Shown here: one piece after another, positions 49,201 through 61,600 of the stretch
Layout of the letters: each line of letters starts with the position of its first letter
How positions within the stretch are numbered: position 1 is the first letter of the stretch
Origin: Diadema setosum
Taxonomy: Eukaryota; Echinodermata; Echinoidea; Diadematoida; Diadematidae
Reading direction: 5' to 3'
Length of the DNA: 64,000 nucleotides
NCBI RefSeq assembly: GCF_964275005.1
Contig: NC_092702.1
Coordinates: forward strand, 2,679,501-2,743,500
The notes under the pieces: model-generated
The model's input: only the letters and a program-made list of their open reading frames with translations
Database searches by the model: none
Told to the model about the DNA's origin: nothing
Position numbers and translations under genes: made by a program

Positions 49201-52200
49201 AAGATAACCTTTAATTTCAACCACGTTTTTGGACGTGATGCCGACACCATATGAAAAACAAAGGGAACACGTATGATAGCGCAAAGTCTCAGCTACAACA
49301 TATTAAAATCTGGGAGAAATTCACCGAAGGGTAACTGAGCTACTGCTCGATAAAGACAATCATGTCAATTTTCACATCTAGAAAAATTCCCTCCCATAGA
49401 GATAACACGTCATAACAAAGATAAAGAAAGAAGTACATATGACCTTTGACCCCGATCTGCACAGACAAGATGGCATCTGAGCAAAAAGTGGTTATTTTGT
49501 GAAATGATCCTTGTATCACGGTCTTTACGTGTGCAAAATATGGGAAAGATAGGACATGTATTCACCAAGATACAGGATGAAACATTTATGACCTTTGACC
49601 CTAATTTACATACCCAAGATGGCGTCTGATGAAGTAGTTGTTATTTTATGAAATAATGTACGTGACATGAACTAAACATGTACAAAATATGGTGGTGATA
49701 GGGTATGTTTTTCTTGAGTTATTGCAAAGAAAGTTGGAAAAAGAAAGAAATATGAAAATACATCGAAGATAGGCTTTGATTTCAACCAAGTTTTTGGACG
49801 TGATCCCGATACCGTATGAAAAAATGAAGGGCACACTTACGATAGCCCAAAGTCTCAGCTACAACATATTAAAATCTTAGAGAAATTCACTGAAGCATAG
49901 GTGAGCTAGTGCTCGAAAAAGATAGTCATGTCAATTTTCATTTCCAGAAAAACTGCACTCCCATTAAGATAACACGTAAACTGGTCAAATTTGACAAGAT
50001 TACTTTCAATCCATTTTTACGAGGTGATGCCGTCATCTAATCAAAATGTTGTTATTATATTAATGAAAGAGCATTTAGTAAGCTACAACATACTGAAATT
50101 TGGGTAAAAATTGGCAAAGGATAAGTGAGATACGCTCGAGTGAACTTGAAATTTGATGACGTCATTTTGAAAATTTACTTTTTTTACTTTATTAAGAAAT
50201 TTGATATCTTTTAAACATTTTTTCAGTATTGCCAACCCATGAAATGACATGTACAACTCATCAGCTTTCACAATATGTAAAGAAAATGGGGGATCACCGT
50301 CCATCCTGATGAGTAAAATCGGATTTAAAATTGGCGGTTTTTTTGCATTGTTGCACTGTATATCGTCATTGACGCGCGCGCGGAATTTCAACTTTGACGG
50401 GCCAGTATGACGTTATATTGAGTCGGATTGACTTGAAACTTGGTAGAAATATTCCTTGACATTTGAGGCATCCGATAAGTGTAAAAAAACGGGAAATTTC
50501 TATTGCATATGAGCTGTGCATGCGTATATGTGCGCACGCGTACGCGTCCGTCCGATTTTTTCAATTTTTCAAAAAATGCTCCAAATGGTCTGAAACGTGT
50601 GCAAAAAAACTTTGAGCTCGATTTGAGCATACAAATATTTCAACGCGCGCATACGTGTGCGTTCTAAGAGAAAATATGAATTTTGAGAATATGAGTAGAA
50701 TGCGCTTGACTTGAAATATATGTGACGTAAATTTCATTGAAAAATTCCATTCCATTGATGAGATATGATTGAGAATGTGTTTTCATATAATGACGTCATA
50801 GTGACATCACGGTCGACTGATCACTATGATTTTATTAGACCCGTCGTCTTTGGGACATGATACATATATGGTATAAGTTTGAAATTGATAGGAAGAGCAC
50901 TTTCTGAGCTAACCGATACACAAATTTTGAGGAGAAAGAAGAAGAAAAAGAAGAAGAAGAAGGACAAAGAATCAGTACAGATACAGAAGGTGATCCGAGA
51001 GGATACTCGGATCACCTAATGATGGTTGCCTTGACCAAGAAAGCATCCATTCCTACCTGCAGTGGATTTTAATAGCAATTACGCCATGTAGGAAAAATGA
51101 TGGAGAGAACAAGAGATAGAGTGAGGGATAGAAAGATGGGGGGGGGGGGGAACTTCATTCCTTAGAATCAGGAGGGATCTATGAATCTGTAAAGTTTCTG
51201 TTCATTTCATTCTGCATGTTTTTGACATCTTAAAGGGGATGGCTAGTAACTGATCAGTGGGAATCAGTGGAAATGCTGAGGGATGATTGTTCCAATCCTT
51301 ATGGGATTCATTTACGAGTACATTATATATCTATTGTTGTGTGAAAATTATTTGCTTCAGAATGGTCTCATATTCAAGTAATGTGCAGTTTAATGTTTCC
51401 AGGTTAGCGTGCCTGGTCAGTGATGGGGCATTAATCTGCACATTACTTAAATATGAGACCGTTCTGAAGCAAATAATTTTCACACAACAGTAGATATACA
51501 CTACTCTTAAATGAATCCCACAAGGATTGGAACAATCATCCCTCAGCATTCCCACTGATTCCCACTGATTGGTTACTAGCCATCCCCTTTAAGCTCAATC
51601 TTTGATTCTGACTCATGTGACTAGTACCTGATACTTGATGTGGTAATCCCTTAAGCAGCTCACACAGGAAGCTCTACTGAGATGATAGGTGAATTGAGTG
51701 TTGGAAGGAGTGTCACAACATGCAGGAAATGGTGGTAGACAGACATAGAAATTGAAATTATCTCCAACAAAAAATTCCATCTCAAATGCGAGTTAAAACC
51801 GATCCAATGAATTGAAATCATATGGGAGCCTGGAGGTGGCTGTGTCAGTGATGAAGGGGAGGCAGCTTCCTTGAAACTAGATGTTCCTGTAGAATTGACA
51901 GTTGAGCTTTTAGGTGTGTTTATTTATGTTGTTTGTTTATACCTATCTTTTTCTTTTTTTTTTGTCTTATGTGCAGCACAAACATCAGAAAGTGTAATCA
52001 TAATTTCCACCAATGGAGGGCGCTATGACGTCAATCTGTCAGAGAGGCTGCGGCATGCCATCTACTGGGACGAGCGACCATCATCCGTCAGGCGCTGCAC
52101 TTGGTTTTACAAGAGTGACAGTGAAAACCGGTTCATCCCATATGAAGAATCAATGGCAAACTTTTTGGAGGTACCGTTAAAACTCCTAGCCCTTCATGTG

Positions 52201-52926
52201 CCAAGCCGTTTAAAGGCATTATTTGCCATTTGCAGATGAAACAAAAACCCATTTTTAGTGCTTCAGAATAGTTCTAAAAAGTGAGTTAGGGATAGAAACA
52301 ACCAATGTAATAATTTTAATCAGGATAATCAATGTTAAGTATTGTTAAATATTCAAAATGTGAACAATAGTAATAATATGATTGTTTCTAGACTAAACTG
52401 TCTACAGTTATGGTTTATTGAAAAAAAATAGTGATATCTCCGTATATTTTAGGTACTATTGCAAAATTTTGTATGGTAGGATGTTTTGTGATACAACTGA
52501 CCAACACATATGCATTAAATGTGATAACTTGAACATTGTTAAAATCACTGCTCCCAATGGTAAACTGTACCTTTAACTTTCCATGCCGAGCTTTTTCAGC
52601 AGCATTCAGTAATCCATCCATACCTGACCTAGTTATAAAGTTAGCAAGCCAAGTCAGGTATAATAATGTGCCTTGGTCCAACAGGGAGACAGTGGTGAAA
52701 CAATAGGGATTACCTTTAGGGAGATTAAGAAATATCTGTGCATGGAAAATTAGCTCCCAGAAAATAAGAAAAAATCTTTACCTAGTCAGGACAATGATAT
52801 TATAAACACTGTACAAAATCTATGAAGTCACTACCTTTCTAGATTTCATCCAAACACATAAATATATGCAGGATCTGATTACTCAAAAAAAGGGGGGGAG
52901 AATGGTTTTTGGAGCATTTTGTCACC

Positions 52927-52960
<34 letters not shown>

Positions 52961-55900
52961 AAGTAATTTTACAATCCATAGCAGATTGCTAACATAAGTT
53001 ATATGCTAAAATAGCCATACCCTCTTCTTTGTGTTATAAAAATGTCTCAAAGGCTTGAGAGTGGAAAGAATTTCAGAAGTGTTTGAGCTAAATTATATTT
53101 GTATGATTCCTGATATCAGAATTGATGATTCCTGTATTGTGCTGTGATTGAGGTCTGTCTTTGCTCTTCTCAGGCGGAATACAAGACTGCATCGATGCAG
53201 AACCAGTGGCATCGCCGGCTGGAACTCTCTGACGGGGAGACGATCATCATGCACAACCCCAACGTCATCGTCCACTTCCGGCCGTCCAACAGGCCGGACG
53301 AGTGGGGGGCATCACCGGACACTCAGATGAGACCCCGTGTGGTCAAGCGAGGAGTGGACGACATTGACAGCATCCAGCAAGGTCAGTGGACAAACTCTGA
53401 TATGGCCTTGGGCTGGATATCACTCTCCTGCCACAAACTAAACATAGTGATTAGATTTATTGTCTTGCCAGCAGAAGCGAAACATAGGCATCACTTTTCT
53501 GCTGCTGTCGTTGTCGGCAGCAGCGTGTGTCGTCAACCATTTGGCGTACTCTTTCCACTTTCCACAGCTTTGAGCTGGTATGACCACAAAACTCATGCCA
53601 CTGATACATACCTAAAGATGCCAGAAAGTTCGAATATTGGTGAAGTTGGCCAAGGGCAAAGGTCAATGAACTTAACATTAAAAACACTATAGTTACAAAT
53701 TACGATATGCAGGCAAGACGTCGCTTGGCGTTTGCCTTGTATGGATTATGGCATGCTGTTAAGTGTGATTTATGTGCTGTTAGATAGTAGAAAAGGGTCT
53801 CGAATGGTAGAGATTTATGTTTTGACGTGATTTCATGTGAGCTTTTTTCTAGAGTCTCACCAGTTTGTGAGTGGACTGTGTCATTATCTTCAGCATCAAC
53901 CCAAATTAAGTAAGAAGGGTATTCAGTTTTATTTTTCCTCTTACTAATTCATTTTTCTTTTCTTTGCAGGATTTAGTCTCTTATGACAATATATTGATGG
54001 TACCTTTTCACTGTAAAATGTCTGCGTAGAATATATGTGTGTAATTATCTGAAGTGATGTTGATTTTTCAGTCATCATGGTGAGTTGTCTACAACTTTAT
54101 TTCTCATTTTTGTTCTCAGGAGAATCTAACCAGATTGACCACCTAGTGTTTGTTGTTCATGGTATTGGACCAGTTTGTGATCTCAGATTCAGGACCATCA
54201 CAGAATGTGGTAAGTATTCTTTGTTGAGTCTGGAGAGTTATTGCACATTTTAATGATAACTTCAATTTACCTACCCTTGTCAAATGCATCAGGGTGTTTT
54301 CACCTCACAAGAATGTTGGTATATCATCTTTTTTTTTTTTGGGGGGGGGGGAGGGAGAGGGTCATCACCTTCATGTTCTCATAGTCATGCACTCAGATCG
54401 TCAGTAAAATCAAATGCTCAGAATGTTCACTTATTAGTCACAATTTTTCTCTTACTTTGTATTCAGAATGTATTCCTAAAATGTGATAGTTAGTGTTTTC
54501 CTCACAGATTGTAATTAATGTTTGTGTTGAGTTAACAGTATAATTTTACTGAACAGAATAGTTTCCTTTCATTTCCAGCTGAGCAGGAGACAAGTGCATG
54601 TAGAGGAAGTTAGGCCCTAACTGAGCTTCATCAGAACTGTCATGTGATTTCTGTTCTTTGTTCCTAGTGGACGACTTCAGGTCCCTGTCAATAGGACTGA
54701 TGAGCTCACACTTCAGACAGGCCCAGGATGAGGGAAGGGCAGGCAGGGTGGAATTCCTCCCCGTCTACTGGTATGCTGCCCTCCATGGGGACGCCACCGG
54801 TGTGGACAGGTAAATACATTCGTAATTCAGTGCTATGATGTCATATTGGGAGCAACAGTCATTGTAATAATGGTGGGCATAATTTTCACATTCTGCAAAA
54901 ACTCATTTCATAAAAGAAAGCTTTCAAGCTCTCACAGTAATTAAAACACACACACACCTCATGATTACTGTGTATGATTTTGTTATCATAACAGGACAAA
55001 TGAGTTTTAGAAATAACACTAGAAATAATATATTTGTTCAGAATTCATCTTGATTCCTGTTCCCATTGTGGTTAACTCCGGGATGTGTGAAGAATGAAAT
55101 TGGGACACACACACATACACAGAAGTTGATAAGAGATTCACACCAGACAACCAACGTGTGTGGATGAACCTGACAAAAATGAGAACAGTATCAAACACTG
55201 TGCATTAAGGCACAAATATGGCCAAAGGCCTTGAACAGGATAAAGCAAAAGGTCAAAAACTGTTCATCATTCTTTCTCCTCTGTCACCCCCACCCTTCCT
55301 CCTTGAAGGCGTCTTCAGCGCATCACACTGCCGAGCATCACTCGTCTCCGGAGCTTCACCAACGAGACCCTGCTTGACATTCTCTTCTACACCAGCCCCA
55401 TCTACGCCCAGCAGATCGCCGAAGTGGTCTGTTCGGAGATCAACCGCCTCTACAGCCTCTTCCGGTCCCGAAACCCGGACTTTCACGGTCAAGTGTCTCT
55501 CATTGGCCATAGCTTAGGTGGGTCAACTCATGGTAGATTGCCTTGAAATCTGGTTTTGTGATTGGTCTACATAACACCATGTGACCTAACATAGCATTTG
55601 CTATGACGTTGAAAACAAACTGGCAATGGAGAAAATTGTACTATACCATGAAAACATTCATGGTATAGTGCACTATACCACGAATGTTGTTATATGTAAA
55701 TGCGATCAATCAATGTTTTTCGTTGATGACTTATGTAAAGTGCTGCCAGTATCTACTTCATAAATTTAGAGCACTGTGTACTGCTAACCAGTGCTGTACA
55801 CCTATCATCTGTGTTGCAATGTGTAAAAAAAAAGTTATTTCAGCAATTGTGCTATTTTTTTTTTCCAGATTCATGGGAGGAATATGAAACATAGACATGT

Positions 55901-57135
55901 ACAAGTATATCATGTTTTGTTTCGAGCCACAAGTGAAATTATGGATTCTTCAGTGACAGAAATCACACTATTCCTGCCACCTTGGAATCTGTAATTTCAA
56001 CCTAGGTCTCCAAAAAACAAACAAAGCAAAACAAAACAAAACAAAACAAAAAACAGGATAAAGAGACATACTAATTTGTTAAAATGAAATTTTTGTAATG
56101 AGCATGTATTGATATCTTACTTTTGCTGATTGAAAAGAAAACATAAGGTTTTTTCCATATTTTTTTTTTGGTCCAGGTTCCCTCATCGTCTTTGATCTCC
56201 TCAAGCACCAGCAGGACGGCACCCAGGAGTCGGAGGAAGATCTCGTCAGGTCAGAGGTCATCGCGGAACATCCCTCGGAGCTGGTTCCGTCATCGGCATC
56301 ACTGTCCGACACCCTCCCTCCCTCGTCCGGCAGTAGCAGCTCTGTGGTGGGGATGGCCTCGCTGGAGACGGAGCCCATCATGAGCCTTGAAGAATCCCTG
56401 GAGAGCCTGGGTCTCCTGGATCTCTTGCCCAAGTTTGAGGCAGAGCGGATAGACATGGAGAGCCTGGTGAGGACACACTCATCAAAACTCAATACAGCAC
56501 TCTCTGCTTAATTGAGTAGTGTCTGTCAGAGCATTTTTTACTCGATTAAGCGGAGTACCTGATTAACCGGAAAGCATGTTAATTCATTCCCAATACAGAT
56601 ATCACATACTAATCACACACCTCTCTGCATCAGACACACAGCACAGTATGCCACTTACAGTCACAGCTCATCTAAAGTCACACAACAGCCTTAGTTTAAG
56701 TGTCTGCAGGGTAATTTTGCAAACAATCTGCTTGCAGCCCAAGTCTTCATCAAGCCACATACACGCTTTTAAACATCCATCATTTTGAAACTGGATTCCT
56801 ATAATTATGCATAATAATGCAGCCAAATGACAACAAATTCTGCTGGGCCTCCATGTGTTTCATGAGGACCATAACTTTATTTTCAATCAAGCCTGGAGAA
56901 AAGTTAGTCTCGATGGAGTTCGTTTATTTTTCGTTTTTCTCAAGAGTATGCCATAGCTCATAGGCACATGTACAGTGATTAGTGTGTCACTGTGTGTGTG
57001 ACACTTGTAAATCAATTAAGTGGAGTACCCAATTAAGTGGTACCCAATTAAGTGAAAAGTACTGTACCAGTCATTTGGATTTTAATGATTCTATTCACAA
57101 AGTTTATACTTTACACTAATAACTCAATGCTTTTC

Positions 57136-57168
<33 letters not shown>

Positions 57169-58619
57169 TTGTTTTTTGTTACAAGAGAAGTTTAGGTCAT
57201 GTTCATGGTACTCATGTTTTACATGTGTATAGGTGCATTATAGCTGCACGTTGAATATGGCTGGTCTGTTGATGACAGTATAGATCTTTGGTGTGCCAAG
57301 AGTTTCATGCTTTCTATGCATGATTTGACTTGTGCAAAGAGACATCTTTAGGAGCTCTTAACTCATAATTAAGGTTTCCTGTCAAGCAATATTTTCTTTG
57401 TCAGTACTTTAGTCTCTGTATGTGTCTTATCAAAGCAATGTTAAATTTTTACTAGGGCTGCAATAACACAAGACAAAGCAATTAGCTAGTAATTGTTAGC
57501 AGTTGCTCGTTAATTATGAGCAGACATACACTATACCAAATTGACAAATCAGATTTGAGAATTAAGGAATTGTAAATGCTAGCAATGATGAGCGACTGTC
57601 AGCCTGATTTTATGTAGCCCAGACTCACACTGTGGCCAATTTTTCTTTCCATCCAGCTGATGTGCAGCGATGCAGACCTAAAGGAGATGGGGATACCACT
57701 GGGGCCCAGGAAGAAACTTGGTGGATTCCTCAAGGACCAGGCAGCAAAAGAGGTACCAGTGATGCTCTATGATTCAACATGTCATGAAAAGACATACCTG
57801 CAAAACATACATGTGCACACAAACAAATAACTTACACATACATGTATGCACATGTGCATACACATATGACATAAATACATAATTATGCATATCTATACAT
57901 ACAAATATACAGCATACATACATGTACATACACACATACTTGCATATATACACACACATACTTACATACATTCATACATACACACATGCATACATATGCA
58001 CACACATACTTTAATACAGACATACATACATTCATGCATTTGTACATATTACGTACATACATGCATGCATAGGCCCAACATTTATATCGATATACCATAC
58101 CTATTACATGCATTTACACATACAAATCATCAAATCTTTGCAAAATGCAAGCACTGTCCAGTTTTAGACGCACTTCATGCATCTGCCTCGCACATCATAG
58201 TTTGATGTCAAGTTGGCAGATTTGGAGGAAAATTTGCAAAGAAAAAATATTCCAACATCATGAAGAGCTACATATATATTCATTCTCTCTAATTTGAACA
58301 TGTGGGTAAAGATGATGAATGCCTTGATGAAGAATAGCCCCAGCTCAAGAGATGTCACCCTCATTTACCACAGGCAAAGAGGAAGGAGTCTGCTCTGATG
58401 AAGGAGCAGATGGAGGCAGAGACCAGAGCCAGGGAGGAGGAGGAGCGAAGGAGACAGGAGGAGGAGGAGACACAGCAGGAGGCCAATCAACCGACTGGCC
58501 GCGCCCTATCCCACGCCATGTCGGTCCACGTAGACTACCAGCCTGGCTTGGAAGGTTAGTGACCATAAGAACAACCATTTTCAATTTCATCTTCTGCCAT
58601 ACATATTACACCAAAAATA

Positions 58620-58664
<45 letters not shown>

Positions 58665-61600
58665 GGTAGGTTTGTCTGCATTGTAATATGGGACACCTGC
58701 ACTTTATGTAGATTGTGTCTCACTCTCACAGAAGCATATCCAAATCAGCTAGTGGTAGTGTGTTTTTCCAGTTGTGCCAGACTTATGATTAGATGAACTG
58801 TGTGTAGTTTCAAATGAAGTATTGATGCCACGGTCACTCCTGTGACAGACTGAGCCTTTCCCGATGTTGTTCCAAACTATGAACGGCTTGTAGGACCAAA
58901 ACTTTGAAATCAACTACCACTCCTAGGTACTTATTTGATTATTAATTTATTATTAATCAACTATCATCAACAGAACCAAACAAATCTAAACTGAAAACTT
59001 ATTTGTTCCTCTCACATTGATAATTACTGGTACATAACTGTCAGTTTTAATGACCAGGAGAATTTGGTTTCTTACCAGGTATGTGCTTGTTTATGAGTTT
59101 GTTTGTTATTTCCTTACCCGATCTCATATTTTGTACATGTATTTTTCTTGAAGCGCCATGAGCACTGGAAGGTGAACCTGTGCGCTATACAGATAGCCAC
59201 TATTGTTATTATTCTAGTTTGCTGCATAAAATGTTATGATAAAGATGAACAGATGAGAAAGGAGTCTAAATTACATATTTCTCTCCAGGTGTTGGTCAGC
59301 CATTTGTCAATTACCCTCAGCTAGACTTCCAACCCAGCTGTTTCTTTGCACTTGGCTCACCCATTGGCATGTTCATGACGGTCAGGGGAGTTGGGCGTGT
59401 TGGAGAGAATTACCGCCTACCAACATGTCCCTCTCTCTTCAATATCTTCCATCCCGTAAGTTATTTTCTTTTTCTATTCAAGCTAGGAAAGAGCTTGTTC
59501 CCAATGGTGTTGTTATATGTGAAATTTTAACTCTGTTTTTTTTGAATGATGATGAATGTCTTTTGTTAATCAAATTAACAACACAAGTATGATGTTATAT
59601 TTGGATGTAATAGGTTTACAGATTGGGGTCAAAATGGGCCTGAGCTTTCGATCCTAGCAGAATCTTCTTCAGAGGCAAAGTAGACAGGGACAGCAATCAT
59701 GTTTAAGGACTACACACAACAAGAACAGTCAGGGGAGGGCTAAGGACAGAGAACAAAGAAAACAAAAGGGGAGGTTTGGATGTCATGGGCAAGGAGCCCA
59801 ACAGGTGAAGAGAGGGGATTAAAGGAGGGTAGACAGACAAAAGGCAGAGGAGAGTGGACAGACAAAAGGCGGAGGAGGGTCAGTGATGATTCCGAGGATC
59901 AAGGGGGCAACCATTGAAGGAAAAGGATGAATAGGGAGGCAACATCAAACAAGATGAGGAACAACAGAGGGATAAAGAAAGGAAAGAAGTGAAATAGCAA
60001 CAGCAAGAGTGTGGGGGGGGGGGGAGAGAGCTGAGCAGGCAGCAAGCCCTGGTGTACCAAGAAGAGGCATCAAAGTGAAAATAAGAGTTGACCAACAAAT
60101 GCTAGTTATCAAACAGATCAAAGCGTATATAAAATGGTAATGATAATAAAAAGATTACAGATTACCAGATTATTTTCTACTGTGTTCAAATTGCAGAACA
60201 GTTTTTGAGATAGAAATTGCATTAAGAGGGATTCCTTTTTCATTTTTTTTTTTATATCATGGATTGCATAGACTTTTAAAATGAATGTGAGTGACTTGCA
60301 GCAAAAGAAAAGGAGTGAAGACAGGGGTGTATGCATTCAAATGACTTTTTCCCATGTGCAGAATTCTTTTTATCATAAGGGACATTCTTTGGGAAAATTG
60401 TTGATCCTTAAAGTCAATTTCTGTTGTGAAACTCATCTAAACACATGTCACAGTTGTGAAGAAATCAGTGCTACCATAAAAAGCATTTTGCAAGTCAAGT
60501 TTTAGGCTGGGGACAATTGAGCCCAAATATTCATCAGTGTCTGGATATGTCACTGATTTTCATGCATTTCATGTCTTTGTGTCCCCTTCTCTTACATGTA
60601 CATCCAAACACCAGTTTGATCCCGTGGCCTACCGCATTGAGCCCCTGATCCACCCGTCACTGTGTGACAGCAAGCCGGTTCTTATGCCACATCACAAGGG
60701 CCGGAAGCGGCTCCATCTCGGTGAGTGCCATCCTCTGGTCCTTTCTCAAGATGTTTTCTTCGTGAGCGAGACTCTTCATCCACAATGCTTCTATCAAACC
60801 AGGGGGTGTTTCATAAAGCCATTCGTAAAGTTACAAACGACTTACAAGCAACTGGTGATCAGTTCTTGTGCTGAATTATTGAAATTTTGATAAGTATAGC
60901 ACATCAGAACTGATCACCAGTCGTAAGTTGTTTGTAACTTTATGAACAGCTTTATGAAACACCCCCCAGGGGAGTATTTCATAAAGCTGTTCTTAAAGTT
61001 ACGAATGACTTAAGAATGACTGGTGATCAGTTCTTGTGCTGAATTATTGAAATTCTGATAAGTATAGCACATCAGAACATGTTCCAGTTGTTCTTAAGTC
61101 ATTCTTAACTTTAAGAACAGCTTTATGAAGCACCCCCTCAGGTGTATAAATAGATGCCCATTAGAAAGGCATTCTGCAACTGATTAAGGAATTGCCTGAC
61201 ATCGACATATATAAGAAATTAATTGATCAGTGTTTTAGTAGTACAGATGTAGTCATGATTTCTTTTGTCATGGCAACTTTTAAAACACTGATCAATTCAG
61301 TGCTTATTTCAGTGCGTCAATGTAGGGCAATTTGTTAATCAGTTGCTGTAAAAAGAACTCGACGGAAGAATTTTATGAATTTGAAGAAAGGCATACTGTG
61401 CCTCAATTTGGCATATGTTGCATTTAAGAAAGTGTTATCCTGGCTGTAAAGTTCCCTGGGGTGCACTCTAACGTCACAGCAGAAAGAATTGTTGCACTTC
61501 TCCCTGACATTGCATAAATGAAATGTTTGATGGAGTATCTTCATTTTCTGTGGACCTCAAATACCCTTGTAGCAGGCCATAACTTATAACAGATGGCTCA

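Larger units (their letters stand above)
47328..53353 (+). other. SEC23IP: SEC23IP WWE domain, spread over exons 4-6
   Basis: Exon 4 contributes [16 protein letters not shown] and [10 protein letters not shown], exon 5 [19 protein letters not shown] and [18 protein letters not shown], exon 6 [20 protein letters not shown] and [11 protein letters not shown]. The conserved tryptophans and the RRCTWF and RFIPY blocks are the same as in human SEC23IP and the DDHD1/DDHD2 paralogues. A 4.5 kb intron splits the domain between exons 4 and 5 and holds most of the transposon load of the gene. Confidence 0.88.
56383..57752 (+). other. SEC23IP: SEC23IP SAM domain, exons 10-11
   Basis: The end of exon 10 encodes [18 protein letters not shown] and AERIDMESL; exon 11 continues with [20 protein letters not shown]. 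The [14 protein letters not shown] block is characteristic of SEC23IP and DDHD2 SAM domains, and DDHD1 lacks this domain, which helps exclude it. Of the SAM-bearing pair, the long Pro-rich N-terminus and total length favour SEC23IP over DDHD2. The intron between the two halves contains a pogo/Tigger-like insertion (56495-57064). Confidence 0.9.

Noticed and set aside
49081-49834. Two similar - strand open frames of 67 and 62 codons
   Set aside because: They are the same stretch of the two 565 bp repeat units, so their likeness reflects DNA duplication; no start context, domain or codon bias supports a gene.
57774-58205. Open frames over the ACAT-rich stretch in SEC23IP intron 11
   Set aside because: They are low-complexity His/Thr/Tyr or Cys/Met/Val repeats from simple sequence.
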